Shown: positions 19,454 through 28,638 of the stretch, piece after piece | Layout: each line of letters begins with the position of its first letter | Numbering within the stretch: the first letter of the stretch is position 1 | DNA from: Acetivibrio thermocellus ATCC 27405 | GTDB taxonomy: Bacteria > Bacillota > Clostridia > Acetivibrionales > Acetivibrionaceae | DNA length: 64,000 nucleotides | Reading direction: 5' to 3' | Assembly: GCF_000015865.1 (NCBI RefSeq) | Contig: NC_009012.1 | Coordinates: forward strand, 682,001 to 746,000 | The notes under the pieces: model-generated | What the model was told of the DNA's origin: nothing | Databases searched by the model: none | Seen by the model: only the letters and a program-made list of their open reading frames with translations | Position numbers and translations under genes: made by a program

Positions 19454-21565
19454 ATGGTTGGTCAAATTTTAGGAAATAGGTATGAATTGATTGAGAAAAT
19501 CGGCGGGGGAGGAATGGCCGATGTATATAAAGCAAGGTGTAAATTGTTAAACAGGTTTGTGGCAATTAAGATTTTAAAACCCGAATTTATAAATGATGAG
19601 GAATTTCTCAAAAGGTTTACAATAGAGGCTCAGGCCGCTGCAAGCCTGTCACATCCGAACATTGTCTCCATATATGACGTAGGCCAGGAGAATGATATAC
19701 ATTATATTGTTATGGAGTATGTAAACGGACAGACTTTAAAGGAGTACCTTGACGAGAATGGCGCTCTTTACTGGAAAGATGCTGTAAATATTGCGATTCA
19801 AATATGTCAGGCTATTGAACATGCACACAAAAATCATGTTGTTCACAGAGATATAAAGCCTCACAATATTTTGCTTACAAAAGACGGAATGCTGAAGGTT
19901 ACCGATTTCGGTATAGCAAGAGCCGTAAGTTCATCCACTATAACCATGGCGGGAAATGCAATAGGCTCGGTGCATTATTTTTCACCGGAACAGGCCCGGG
20001 GAGGATTTACCGATGAAAAATCGGACCTTTATTCATTGGGAATAGTACTGTACGAACTTTTGACCGGAAGAGTTCCCTTTGACGGAGAATCTCCTGTGGC
20101 TGTTGCAATAAAGCATATTCAGGATGAACCGGAAGAGCCAATAAATATTAAAGAGGATATACCCACGGGTGTTAACAGTATTGTTATGCGGGCCATTCAA
20201 AAGGATCAGGCATTAAGATATCAATCCGCGTCCGAGTTGCTGAATGATTTGTACAAAGTTTTGAAACAGCCCGACGCCCAGTTTGCAAAAGCCAGAACCA
20301 CGGAGGACAGTCCCACGGTAAGAATTCCGTCAATCAAGAAGAAAGAACTTGTTCTGGAGATGGACACATCGGGAAAAGCAGGTGATGATGCAGTGAAAAA
20401 GAAGAAAAAAGACAACAAAACCACTGTATGGGCGGTGGTAACATCAATTCTGGTGATTTTCGTTCTGGGCGCCTTGATGGTAAAGGGCTTGGGGCCTGTT
20501 GTTTATTCAATGTTCAACAAACCGGAGGATTTTATTGTTGAAGATTACACAAATCAAAATTTCTATGAGGTAAAAGGCAAATTGTCTCAATACAATATTG
20601 AGGCAATAGAGATAAGGAAGCATGATGATCAAATACCAAAAGATAGAATAATTTCTCAGGATAAAGCCGTTGGGGAAAGAATAAAACCCGGTGAATTTGC
20701 AAAGATTGAGTTTGTGGTGAGTGACGGTCCGTTGCTTGTAAAAATACCGGACCTCAGAAGGATGGAATACAGGCAGGCGGTGATAGAGCTCAGACAATTG
20801 GGACTTGAAGCAAATGTAATCGATGAGTACAGTGATGTCGTTTCAAAAGGTGTTGTAATCAGGACGGAACCGGATATAAACGCGGAGGTAAAACCGGGTA
20901 CGGTTGTGAATGTTTATAAGAGTTTGGGTCCGGAGATAAAATACAGCCTGGTTCCGAACTTGATAGGAAAGACAAAAAGCGAGGCATTGAACCTTTTGGT
21001 TGGAGCCAAGCTTACCATGGGTAAAATATACCCTGAAGACATGACTTATGCCAGAGATAAAATAGTAAGGCAGGAACCTGCAGCCGGAACTGAAGTTGAA
21101 GAAGGAACTCCGGTGAATATATACCTTGAGGATTATAATCCTGATCAGAAATATGTTACCCGTCTCATTGAACTTGACAATCCGGACAATTACGGAGAAA
21201 ATATAAAGTTTTTGGTAAATATAACAAGATCGGATACAAAGAGGGTTGAGACCTTATACAGTGAAGTACGGAAAAAAAGTGATTTCCCGATAACGATTTC
21301 CATACCGGTACCAAACGGCGGAAGTACTTTGGTGAGGGTATATCTCGATAATAAGAACTACATGGAGTTTACAGAAGAGTTTAATAAACGCAGTAATGAA
21401 ACTAATACCGGTAATACTGCCAACAATAACGGTAATTCCAACAATAACGGTAGCGGTAGCGGTACCGATAATATTAATGATACCAATAATACTGACAATG
21501 CCAACAACGATAACGAAAGAACGGAAGAGTCCGGTGAAACAAACCATGCAGAAGCTGCAGGATAG
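19454..21565 (+). CDS. prkC: PASTA-domain transmembrane Ser/Thr protein kinase
   Basis: 703 residues from ATG 19454 (GAGGTG 6 nt upstream; a GTG at 19445 is part of that SD). Hanks-type kinase domain: GGGGMADVYKAR glycine loop, VAIKILKP lysine, HRDIKPHNILL catalytic loop and DFGIARA. A Lys-rich stretch precedes one membrane helix near 325-347. Outside the cell are three PASTA repeats (about 357-560) that should sense muropeptides, then a further beta-rich segment. The final 50 residues are almost only Asn, Gly, Thr, Ser and Asp, probably a flexible wall-spanning tail. Confidence 0.95.
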   Translation: MVGQILGNRYELIEKIGGGGMADVYKARCKLLNRFVAIKILKPEFINDEEFLKRFTIEAQAAASLSHPNIVSIYDVGQENDIHYIVMEYVNGQTLKEYLDENGALYWKDAVNIAIQICQAIEHAHKNHVVHRDIKPHNILLTKDGMLKVTDFGIARAVSSSTITMAGNAIGSVHYFSPEQARGGFTDEKSDLYSLGIVLYELLTGRVPFDGESPVAVAIKHIQDEPEEPINIKEDIPTGVNSIVMRAIQKDQALRYQSASELLNDLYKVLKQPDAQFAKARTTEDSPTVRIPSIKKKELVLEMDTSGKAGDDAVKKKKKDNKTTVWAVVTSILVIFVLGALMVKGLGPVVYSMFNKPEDFIVEDYTNQNFYEVKGKLSQYNIEAIEIRKHDDQIPKDRIISQDKAVGERIKPGEFAKIEFVVSDGPLLVKIPDLRRMEYRQAVIELRQLGLEANVIDEYSDVVSKGVVIRTEPDINAEVKPGTVVNVYKSLGPEIKYSLVPNLIGKTKSEALNLLVGAKLTMGKIYPEDMTYARDKIVRQEPAAGTEVEEGTPVNIYLEDYNPDQKYVTRLIELDNPDNYGENIKFLVNITRSDTKRVETLYSEVRKKSDFPITISIPVPNGGSTLVRVYLDNKNYMEFTEEFNKRSNETNTGNTANNNGNSNNNGSGSGTDNINDTNNTDNANNDNERTEESGETNHAEAAG

Positions 21566-21584
21566 TTTTAAGGAGGTATAAAGT

Positions 21585-22469
21585 TTGCCATCAGGTATTA
21601 TAATCAAAGGTATTGGAGGATTCTACTATGTAAAAACGGAGAACGGAATTTATGAATGCAAAGCCAGAGGCGTTTTCCGTAAAGATTCCAAGATTCCTTT
21701 ACCTGGTGACGAAGTAGTTATATCGGTTATAGATGAAGAAAAAAAGAAAGGATATATTGAAGAAATTTGTGAAAGAAAAATACAGTTGATAAGACCGGCG
21801 GTGGCAAATATAAACCAGATAGCTTTGGTTGTTTCGGTGAAATCACCGTTGCCGGATTTTGTTCTTTTGGATAAGCTTTTGATAACCGTAATGCAAAAAG
21901 AATTAAATGCGATAATTTGCATAAATAAAATAGATTTGGATGAAGGATATAAGGACGTTATAATCGACTGCTATAAAGGTACCGGAGTTGAAACAGTATG
22001 TGTCAGTTCGGTTTTAAATGTGGGATTTGAACAACTGGCGAAAATGCTGGAAGGAAAGACTACTGTTTTTGCCGGACAGTCGGGAGTGGGAAAGTCTACC
22101 ATACTAAACAAAATTTTGGATTCATATGTTATGGAGACGGGCGAGATCAGTGATAAAATTGAGAGAGGAAGACATACAACAAGACATGCGGAGCTTTTGG
22201 AACTAAAGTCAGGAGGGTTTGTTGTGGACACTCCCGGCTTTAGTTCTTTTGAACTTTCGGAAATTGAACCGAAAGAACTTCAAAACTATTATCCTGAGTT
22301 TAGAGACTATATCGGCAAATGTAGATTTGCCGGATGCAGCCATATCAGTGAACCCGGATGTATGGTCAAAAGCGCATTGGAGAACGGAATGATAAACAAG
22401 GACAGATATGGCCGCTATATAATATTTTACAATATGTTAAAGGACAAGCAGCGACGTAAGTATTCCTAA
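21585..22469 (+). CDS. rsgA: Ribosome small-subunit-dependent GTPase A
   Basis: 294 residues, TTG start 8 nt after AGGAGG. N-terminal OB fold, then a circularly permuted GTPase: NKIDL (G4) comes before GQSGVGKST (G1) and DTPGFSSFE (G3). A C-terminal zinc site is visible (CRFAGCSHISEPGC). Assists late 30S maturation. Directly downstream of prkC, as in Bacillus. Confidence 0.95.
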   Translation: MPSGIIIKGIGGFYYVKTENGIYECKARGVFRKDSKIPLPGDEVVISVIDEEKKKGYIEEICERKIQLIRPAVANINQIALVVSVKSPLPDFVLLDKLLITVMQKELNAIICINKIDLDEGYKDVIIDCYKGTGVETVCVSSVLNVGFEQLAKMLEGKTTVFAGQSGVGKSTILNKILDSYVMETGEISDKIERGRHTTRHAELLELKSGGFVVDTPGFSSFELSEIEPKELQNYYPEFRDYIGKCRFAGCSHISEPGCMVKSALENGMINKDRYGRYIIFYNMLKDKQRRKYS

Positions 22470-22627
22470 GAAGTTTGGATATAAAGTTAATATATAAAAG
22501 TCAAAACTTTTTTATTGATTGAATATGTGTTGAAGCTATTTTTTTGGTATATATTTGGCATATATATTTTTTGTTTGTAAAATATATTGAATGTGCATAG
22601 ATTTAATTATTTGAAAGGATGTGCTTA

Positions 22628-23290
22628 ATGTTGATTAAAATTGCTCCATCCATACTTTCGGCGGATTTTTCAAAGCTTGGCGAAGAGGTACTTCGGATAG
22701 AAAAAGCCGGAGCTGATCTGGTACATATAGATGTTATGGATGGACATTTTGTACCTAATATAACAATTGGTCCTCCTGTGGTAAAGTCGCTAAAAAAGGT
22801 GTCAAAGCTGCCCTTTGACGTTCACCTGATGATTGAAAATCCTGACATGTACATAGAAAGCTTTGCCGATGCCGGAGCTGATATTATTTCAGTTCATGCG
22901 GAAGCTTGCCGTCATCTTCATAGAACAATTCAGAAGATTAAGCAGCTCGGGATAAAAGCTGCTGTAGCCTTAAATCCTGCCACTCCTTTATGTGCTGTGG
23001 AATGGGTGATGGAAGATGTGGATATGATTCTTCTTATGACGGTCAACCCGGGGTTTGGGGGGCAGAAGTATATAAACGGAGTAACCCGTAAAATAGAAGA
23101 GTTGGAAAGGATTGTCGAAAGCAGAGGACTTAATATTGATATAGAGGTGGACGGCGGAATAGACACTGAAACTGTTCAATACGTTACAAAAGCCGGTGCA
23201 AATGTCATCGTGTCAGGTTCTACCATATTTGCTGCGGAAGATACTGCAAAAATAATTCAAGAGCTTAGAATGAACTCGTACAGGAAATAG
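22628..23290 (+). CDS. rpe: Ribulose-phosphate 3-epimerase
   Basis: 220 residues from ATG 22628 (GAAAGG 9 nt upstream; the ATG at 22619 overlaps that site). TIM barrel with IAPSILSADF, HIDVMDGHFVPN, DVHLMIENPD, MTVNPGFGGQKY and EVDGGI: all active-site strands are intact. Interconverts ribulose-5-P and xylulose-5-P. The 158-bp gap before it is AT-rich and may carry its own promoter. Confidence 0.96.
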   Translation: MLIKIAPSILSADFSKLGEEVLRIEKAGADLVHIDVMDGHFVPNITIGPPVVKSLKKVSKLPFDVHLMIENPDMYIESFADAGADIISVHAEACRHLHRTIQKIKQLGIKAAVALNPATPLCAVEWVMEDVDMILLMTVNPGFGGQKYINGVTRKIEELERIVESRGLNIDIEVDGGIDTETVQYVTKAGANVIVSGSTIFAAEDTAKIIQELRMNSYRK

Positions 23291-23302
23291 GCCGGTGAAG
23301 AT

Positions 23303-23941
23303 ATGATGTATGCTCTTATTGTTTGTAACGGAAGCATTATAGATTATTCATTTTACAGAAAATTTTTTGATGAAGCTGATTTTATTGTTTGTGCCGACGG
23401 TGGAGCTTTACATCTGCAGAGGCTGGGAATAAAGCCGGATGTTCTGTTGGGAGATTTTGATTCTATAGAAAGTGAACATCTTGAATACTACATGAAGCAG
23501 AATGTGGAGATATTGAAGTTTCCGGCGGAAAAGGACATGACGGACACGGAGCTTGCGGTAAATACGGCCATTGACAGAGGTTACAAAAATATTGTGATAA
23601 TCGGAGGCACCGGTACAAGACTGGATCACACTTTGTCGAATATTTTTCTGCTAAAGCTGATGCTTGACAGAGGAGTAAAGGGCAGAATCATAAATGAATA
23701 CAATGAAATGTTTTTGATTAATGACAGTACTGAGATTGAAGCCGAAGACGGATGTTATCTTACACTGTTGCCTCTTACTTCAAAGGTGGAAGGTATAACT
23801 ACGGAAGGACTTTATTATCCCCTTAGGGGAGAGGCTATTGAAATGGGGTCAACCAGAGGGGTAAGCAATTGTTTTGTTGAAAAAAAGGCGCGGATATCAA
23901 TAACATCAGGTATTTTGATTGCTATAAAAACAAGAGAATAA
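23303..23941 (+). CDS. thiN: Thiamine pyrophosphokinase
   Basis: 212 residues. CADGGALHLQRLGIKPDVLLGDFDSI and FPAEKDMTDTELAV are the nucleotide and metal sites of the family, and GGTGTRLDHTLSNI and SSTRGVSN-like TRGVSN near the end bind thiamine. Converts thiamine to TPP, complementing the biosynthetic operon at 51975-57274. Last gene of the long operon, followed by a terminator. Confidence 0.94.
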   Translation: MMYALIVCNGSIIDYSFYRKFFDEADFIVCADGGALHLQRLGIKPDVLLGDFDSIESEHLEYYMKQNVEILKFPAEKDMTDTELAVNTAIDRGYKNIVIIGGTGTRLDHTLSNIFLLKLMLDRGVKGRIINEYNEMFLINDSTEIEAEDGCYLTLLPLTSKVEGITTEGLYYPLRGEAIEMGSTRGVSNCFVEKKARISITSGILIAIKTRE

Positions 23942-23972
23942 ATATTTTGATGATTTGATGAACTGTAAAAAA

Positions 23973-24003
23973 AGAGAAGAGCTTTGAACTCTTCTCTTTT
24001 TTG
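23973..24003 (+). terminator. Intrinsic terminator after thiN
   Basis: AGAGAAGAG (23973-23981) and CTCTTCTCT (23989-23997) with a 7-nt loop, flanked by A and T runs. It closes the priA-thiN operon and may also act on the minus-strand cellulase transcript. Confidence 0.85.
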
Positions 24004-24079
24004 ATTATCTTAAAATATCTTCTCAATTTTTAGTTTATTATTTTAGCTTTAGCTTTTTGTTTTAAAGAATACGATAATC

Positions 24080-26290
24080 TCATGAATTTCCGGGTATGGT
24101 TGGTATGATTTTCAAGACATAACGTTTAAGGTATGAATAGTCTGTAGAGTTTACCCTTCCGTCTCCGTTTACATCTGATGCTATTAAGCTCCGTTCCGGA
24201 TCAGCGGTTGGGAAAACATCTATGGACTTCACAATATATCTTTTTAACAGTGTAACATCTGAAGAGTTAATTTTTCCGTCCAGATTGATGTCACCGTAAA
24301 GAATATCCGATGTTGGCGTAGGTGAAGGTGAAGGATTTACGGACGGTTTCGGCGTTGGTGTTGCAGGACCGGTACCATTGGGTTCTACACCGAATATGAG
24401 AATTCCGTCTTCATAAACAGGCATTTCTTTTACAACTTCACCGTTTTTCTTGATTCCCTGATAGGAGAAGTCGTTGGTGTTGTCCCAAGGTGCGCCTGCA
24501 GGAGGCTGTATTCTAAATTGGGTTTCTTTCTGGTGGTCTGAGTTGCTTCCGGGGAATATCTTGGTACCGGAGAGATCGATTTCGCAATAATATATGTTTT
24601 TGGATGCGTCATAAAGTATTGGTTTTGAAATTTTTGCAGTTGGTGCTGCACTGTAAATTATAGAAACAGTTATATCATTAGGATTGTATCCGGCGGATAC
24701 ATATTCCGTAAGGTCCATGAAATATCTGAAGGAAAGCTTGTCGCAAACTCTTGCCGGCCATCCGGATTTATTGTAAAGGTATGTTTTCAATTCGACACCG
24801 TTATTTGAATTGGCGGTAGCTTCAACATAAATTTCTTCATTTGTTTTTTCTTCTATAGCCATGAAGTTTGGTATGGGGTTTCCGCCATATTTTTCATACA
24901 TCTTGGCGAGCAATCCTACAAAACCGGCATTGTAGTCGCAGGCAACCTCATTTGTTACATAGTTTCCTATATCATCAACATAAGCATCGCTGGCATCAGG
25001 TCCGCCTACGAGTGCTCCGTAAAGAACGTGTCTGTGGTATTCAGGAACTTTTTGACTGTCACACCATGAGCTGTGGGCAGTTCTGTGGTGCGGATGCTGC
25101 GGAGGATTTACACCAAATCCGACTACATAACTTCTGCCGCTGCTGCCTAAGGCATAGTCAGCCTGTTTCTTGGCAAAATCTATGTAAATATTGGCTTTTT
25201 CCCTTGGACATTCTGACCAGTCGGAATAAACACATGCAAGGAATGCAGTAGTAGTGGCATGTCTTAATACACCCCAGTCAGTGAGGTGAGCAAGACCCTT
25301 TGGTGTATATCTGACTCTCTGACCATTAAATCCAACTGTCCAATAGTCCAGGTGTCTTTCTATCGCTTCTTTGTATAAGGATTTGTTTGTAATCTTTGCC
25401 AAAAGAAGTGCTGCTCCGTAGTGAACGTCGTCCCAGCAGTGACCCCATGAATAAGCAATGTAAGTTGTCTGGCTTTCGATTGGCCATTTATCCACATACT
25501 TTTCAGCTTTTTCAAGATAAGTTTCGTCACCGTCTGCAAGATAAATCCATGCACCTGCCCAGGAAAGCTCGTCATACCATCCACTGTGAGATGTGTAGAA
25601 ATTCAATGCTGCGGTATATCCTTTATCACTCATAGTGGTTTCAGCAAAATCAAAGAGTTCTTTTGCATGACGTATGCACAGAGCGGCATATGCCGGATCA
25701 GTGTCTTTGAATACCAAGGCAGTTGCAGCAAGTGCGGCAGCTGTACCCGCAGTAACTGTGGAACCGGGATTTGACAGATCTACTTTGTAAGACGGTCTTG
25801 GTGCCTGAACATCTATACATTCTGCCGGCACCCACCATCTGTGGTCCATGTCACCGTTACCCACTTGATAATAATATACATATTTTTCGGGATGGCATCT
25901 TATGAAGTAGTCCGATGCCCATTTAATCTGATCCATTAAATAGCCCAATTGACCGCTTTTTTGTAACGCGTCCTTGTACTCATACACAGCCCATGCAAGC
26001 ATAGTGGCTGTGTAAGCCATAGGCAGATTGAATTTTACATGGTCACCGGCGTCAAACCAACCTCCTGTGAGGTCAAGACCTACATCGCTTCCGTCTCCGA
26101 GACATGAATCACCGCGCCAGTTGTTACGGATGTTGTCGGGAAGCTTTCCGGACATTTGAAATTCATAGAACATAATTGCTTTTTGGAGTGCTTCTCCATA
26201 GTTATAGTCTGCTGCAAAAACAGGCAACTGCGGTATAAGAGCAGTTAAAAGGACAGCAGATACTATAACAGTGATAATGAGTTTTTTCAC
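24080..26290 (-). CDS. celR: Cellulosomal GH9 endoglucanase with CBM3c and dockerin
   Basis: 736 residues from the GTG at 26290, chosen because GGGAG lies just upstream and a signal peptide then starts at once (VKKLIITV...PVFA, cut near residue 26). The GH9 catalytic domain runs about 28-470, with [10 protein letters not shown] (D80/D83, base) and [11 protein letters not shown] (acid Glu). A CBM3c-type module follows (about 480-635), then a Pro/Thr/Ser linker. A type I dockerin closes it, with two Ca-binding repeats starting [18 protein letters not shown] and [18 protein letters not shown]. Architecture and length fit the processive endoglucanase Cel9R of C. thermocellum; the close paralog CelF cannot be fully excluded without alignment. 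Acts outside the cell, docked to the scaffoldin. Confidence 0.85.
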   Translation of the reverse strand: MKKLIITVIVSAVLLTALIPQLPVFAADYNYGEALQKAIMFYEFQMSGKLPDNIRNNWRGDSCLGDGSDVGLDLTGGWFDAGDHVKFNLPMAYTATMLAWAVYEYKDALQKSGQLGYLMDQIKWASDYFIRCHPEKYVYYYQVGNGDMDHRWWVPAECIDVQAPRPSYKVDLSNPGSTVTAGTAAALAATALVFKDTDPAYAALCIRHAKELFDFAETTMSDKGYTAALNFYTSHSGWYDELSWAGAWIYLADGDETYLEKAEKYVDKWPIESQTTYIAYSWGHCWDDVHYGAALLLAKITNKSLYKEAIERHLDYWTVGFNGQRVRYTPKGLAHLTDWGVLRHATTTAFLACVYSDWSECPREKANIYIDFAKKQADYALGSSGRSYVVGFGVNPPQHPHHRTAHSSWCDSQKVPEYHRHVLYGALVGGPDASDAYVDDIGNYVTNEVACDYNAGFVGLLAKMYEKYGGNPIPNFMAIEEKTNEEIYVEATANSNNGVELKTYLYNKSGWPARVCDKLSFRYFMDLTEYVSAGYNPNDITVSIIYSAAPTAKISKPILYDASKNIYYCEIDLSGTKIFPGSNSDHQKETQFRIQPPAGAPWDNTNDFSYQGIKKNGEVVKEMPVYEDGILIFGVEPNGTGPATPTPKPSVNPSPSPTPTSDILYGDINLDGKINSSDVTLLKRYIVKSIDVFPTADPERSLIASDVNGDGRVNSTDYSYLKRYVLKIIPTIPGNS

Positions 26291-26843
26291 TATATATCTC
26301 CCCCTTTTTAAAATTTGATTGTTCACACTTGTGTTTTGGATAAGCTTCAGAATAGCGATATTGAAATTCATGAATTAACTGGATATTTGCGAGTAAAATA
26401 AATGCGAACAAATGATTCTATTTTTAATTATATCATAATTATATCATAAAAATTGTATCATAAATTATAATTTTGCTGATACATAACATTCTTGCGGCAA
26501 TTTTTGCTCAATTGAATATTAAAAATATAAGAGGCAAATAACAGGGAATGATTTTGTTTAATTCTCTGAAACGTTGTCTTTTTATGTATTATCATTGTCT
26601 TCATGTTATACAGGTAATATAATGTAATTATACCGGATATGTATTTTGCAATACACGAACCTTTTAATGGGTAAAGTCAATGTAAAAATCAATCTGAAGG
26701 TCTAATAAAAAATATTTTTTCGAAAATCTATAGAATTATAAAATGCTTTTGAAAGTTATAATAAGATAAGGCAACGGGTAAAAACACTTTAAATGTGTTG
26801 GAAAACGTATGATAAACTTGATTTAAAAAGGAGGAGTAAGTTT
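26291..26843. other. Divergent intergenic region, cellulase / nitroreductase
   Basis: 553 bp, AT-rich, no gene. Two near-identical ATTATATCATA units occur around 26425-26450, and on the minus strand they offer TATAAT-like -10 boxes for the cellulase. No convincing -35 partner or operator is seen. AAAAGGAGGAG at the right end is the nitroreductase SD. Confidence 0.4.
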
Positions 26844-27365
26844 ATGCTGTATGACCTGCTGAAATCCAGAAGAAGCATCAGAAAATTTCAAAACAAAGAA
26901 GTGGAGAAGGAAAAAATAGATATAATCTTAAAAAGCGCTTTGATGGCGCCTTCGTCCCGTTCGAGAAGACCGTGGGAGTTTATTGCGGTTACTGACAAAG
27001 AAAAACTTGAAAAGCTTTCAAAGATCAGAGAACACAGTTCAGATTTTTTGGCAGGTGCTCCATTGGGCATCGTTGTTGTGGCAAATCCGAAAACTTGCGA
27101 TGTATGGATAGAGGATTCATCAATAGCTGCGATTATAATTCAGCTTTCCGCTCAGTCTCTCGGGCTCGGGTCATGCTGGATACAGGTCAGGGAAAGATTT
27201 GGACGTAACAATAAGAGGGCAGGGGACATTGTAAAAGAGATTTTGCAAATACCCGATGAATATGAAGTGGAATGCATAATAGCCGTGGGTTATTCCGCAG
27301 AAGAGAAGAAGCCGTATAATGTAGATGAATTGCCTTATAACAAGCTTCATTTTGAAAGCTTTTAA
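26844..27365 (+). CDS. Nitroreductase-family flavoprotein
   Basis: 173 residues from ATG 26844 (AAAGGAGGAG upstream; the ATG at 26793 has no SD). Starts MLYDLLKSRRSIRKF, the FMN-binding signature of the family, with ALMAPSSRSRRPWEF and a C-terminal IIAVGYSAEEKKPY. Short single-domain NAD(P)H-dependent reductase; the substrate cannot be deduced. Monocistronic, closed by a terminator. Confidence 0.88.
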   Translation: MLYDLLKSRRSIRKFQNKEVEKEKIDIILKSALMAPSSRSRRPWEFIAVTDKEKLEKLSKIREHSSDFLAGAPLGIVVVANPKTCDVWIEDSSIAAIIIQLSAQSLGLGSCWIQVRERFGRNNKRAGDIVKEILQIPDEYEVECIIAVGYSAEEKKPYNVDELPYNKLHFESF

Positions 27366-27395
27366 CGAAGAAAGCTTTATAAGAAAAGACAAAGA

Positions 27396-27426
27396 CTTCC
27401 GGCTAATGCTGCCGGAAGCCTTTTTA
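27396..27426. terminator. Intrinsic terminator between convergent genes
   Basis: CTTCCGGC (27396-27403) pairs with GCCGGAAG (27411-27418) over a 7-nt loop, then CCTTTTTAA. It lies between the nitroreductase (plus) and the aminotransferase (minus). Confidence 0.8.
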
Positions 27427-27431
27427 AGTCT

Positions 27432-28625
27432 TTATTTTATAAGATTAAAGTCTTTGGCCAATGCTTCGAAAGCCGGCAGTGATTTTTTTATGATATCCAT
27501 GCTTACGCAGTAGGAGAGTCTGAAGTGCCCCGGTAAACCAAAGCCGGTGCCCGGAACCAAAAGAATGTTGTATTTAACCGCATGTTTGATAAATTGTATA
27601 TCATCTTCAATAGGGGATTTGGGGAAAATGTAGAAAGTTCCCTGGGGCTTTATGCATGAAAAGCCCAGACGGGTTAAAGTGTCATATATTAAATCCCGCC
27701 TTTGTTTATAGCTTTCAACATCAATATCCGCATCCAGAGAGTCGGCAATTGCCTTTTGGAACAATGCAGGAGCATTGACGTAACCTAAGGTACGGTTGCA
27801 GAATATCAAGCTTTCCAATATAAGTTCCAGTTCGGGAATCTCCGGATTTACCGCAATATAACCGATTCTTTCCCCCGCAAGAGCCAGGGATTTGCTGAAA
27901 GAGTTTACGATAAAGGATTTTTTATACAGTCTGAAAAGAAAAGGAAGTTTTACATTGTCGTAAACCAGCTTGTAGTAAGGTTCATCGGAAATTGCATATA
28001 TACTGGAATTATATTCCTTTTCTTTCTTTTCAAGAACTTCAAAAATCTCCTTCAGGGTTTCTTCGCTGTATATGTAACCCGATGGATTATTGGGAGAATT
28101 TATGATTATGGCTTTAGTTTTTTCGGTGATGCTGTTTTCAAGTATTTTTAAGTCAGGTTTAAAACTGTCCTTTTCCGGTGGTACTATAACCACTTTTCCG
28201 CCGTGATTTCCCACATAGAATATATACTCTGCAAAGTAAGGTGCCAGTATGATGACTTCTTCTCCGGGGTTGAGAAGAGTTTTCAGTACAACGTTGAGAG
28301 CACCGGCAGCGCCGCAGGTCATGATTATATGCTGAGATGATATGGAAGACAGCCCGGAGGTTCTGTTCAGATAGTCTGCCACTTTTTGTCTCACATCTTC
28401 ATATCCTGCGTTATTCATATAACGGTGTATGCCCGGTTTGTCTTCGGTAACAATTTTTTTAAGTGTTTCTTTTACCGAAGAGGGCGGTTCGTGGTCGGGA
28501 TTTCCCAAAGTAAAATCATAAACGTTGTCGGCCCCGTGAATTTTACGAAGTTTTTCTCCCTCTTCAAACATTGCCCTTATCCAGGAGGCTTTCTTTAAAC
28601 TGTTTACAACACTTTCTGATATCAT
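27432..28625 (-). CDS. PLP-dependent class I/II aminotransferase
   Basis: 397 residues, aspartate-aminotransferase fold. GNPDHEPP near the N terminus, TCGAAGALNVVLKT (phosphate loop), NSPNNPSGY, ISDEPYYKL, and the PLP-lysine motif SFSKSLALAGERIGY. Substrate unknown; the family includes aspartate and aromatic aminotransferases. Lies 13 bp downstream of rqcH on the same strand, likely one transcript. Confidence 0.88.
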   Translation of the reverse strand: MISESVVNSLKKASWIRAMFEEGEKLRKIHGADNVYDFTLGNPDHEPPSSVKETLKKIVTEDKPGIHRYMNNAGYEDVRQKVADYLNRTSGLSSISSQHIIMTCGAAGALNVVLKTLLNPGEEVIILAPYFAEYIFYVGNHGGKVVIVPPEKDSFKPDLKILENSITEKTKAIIINSPNNPSGYIYSEETLKEIFEVLEKKEKEYNSSIYAISDEPYYKLVYDNVKLPFLFRLYKKSFIVNSFSKSLALAGERIGYIAVNPEIPELELILESLIFCNRTLGYVNAPALFQKAIADSLDADIDVESYKQRRDLIYDTLTRLGFSCIKPQGTFYIFPKSPIEDDIQFIKHAVKYNILLVPGTGFGLPGHFRLSYCVSMDIIKKSLPAFEALAKDFNLIK

Positions 28626-28638
28626 TTACTAACACTCC

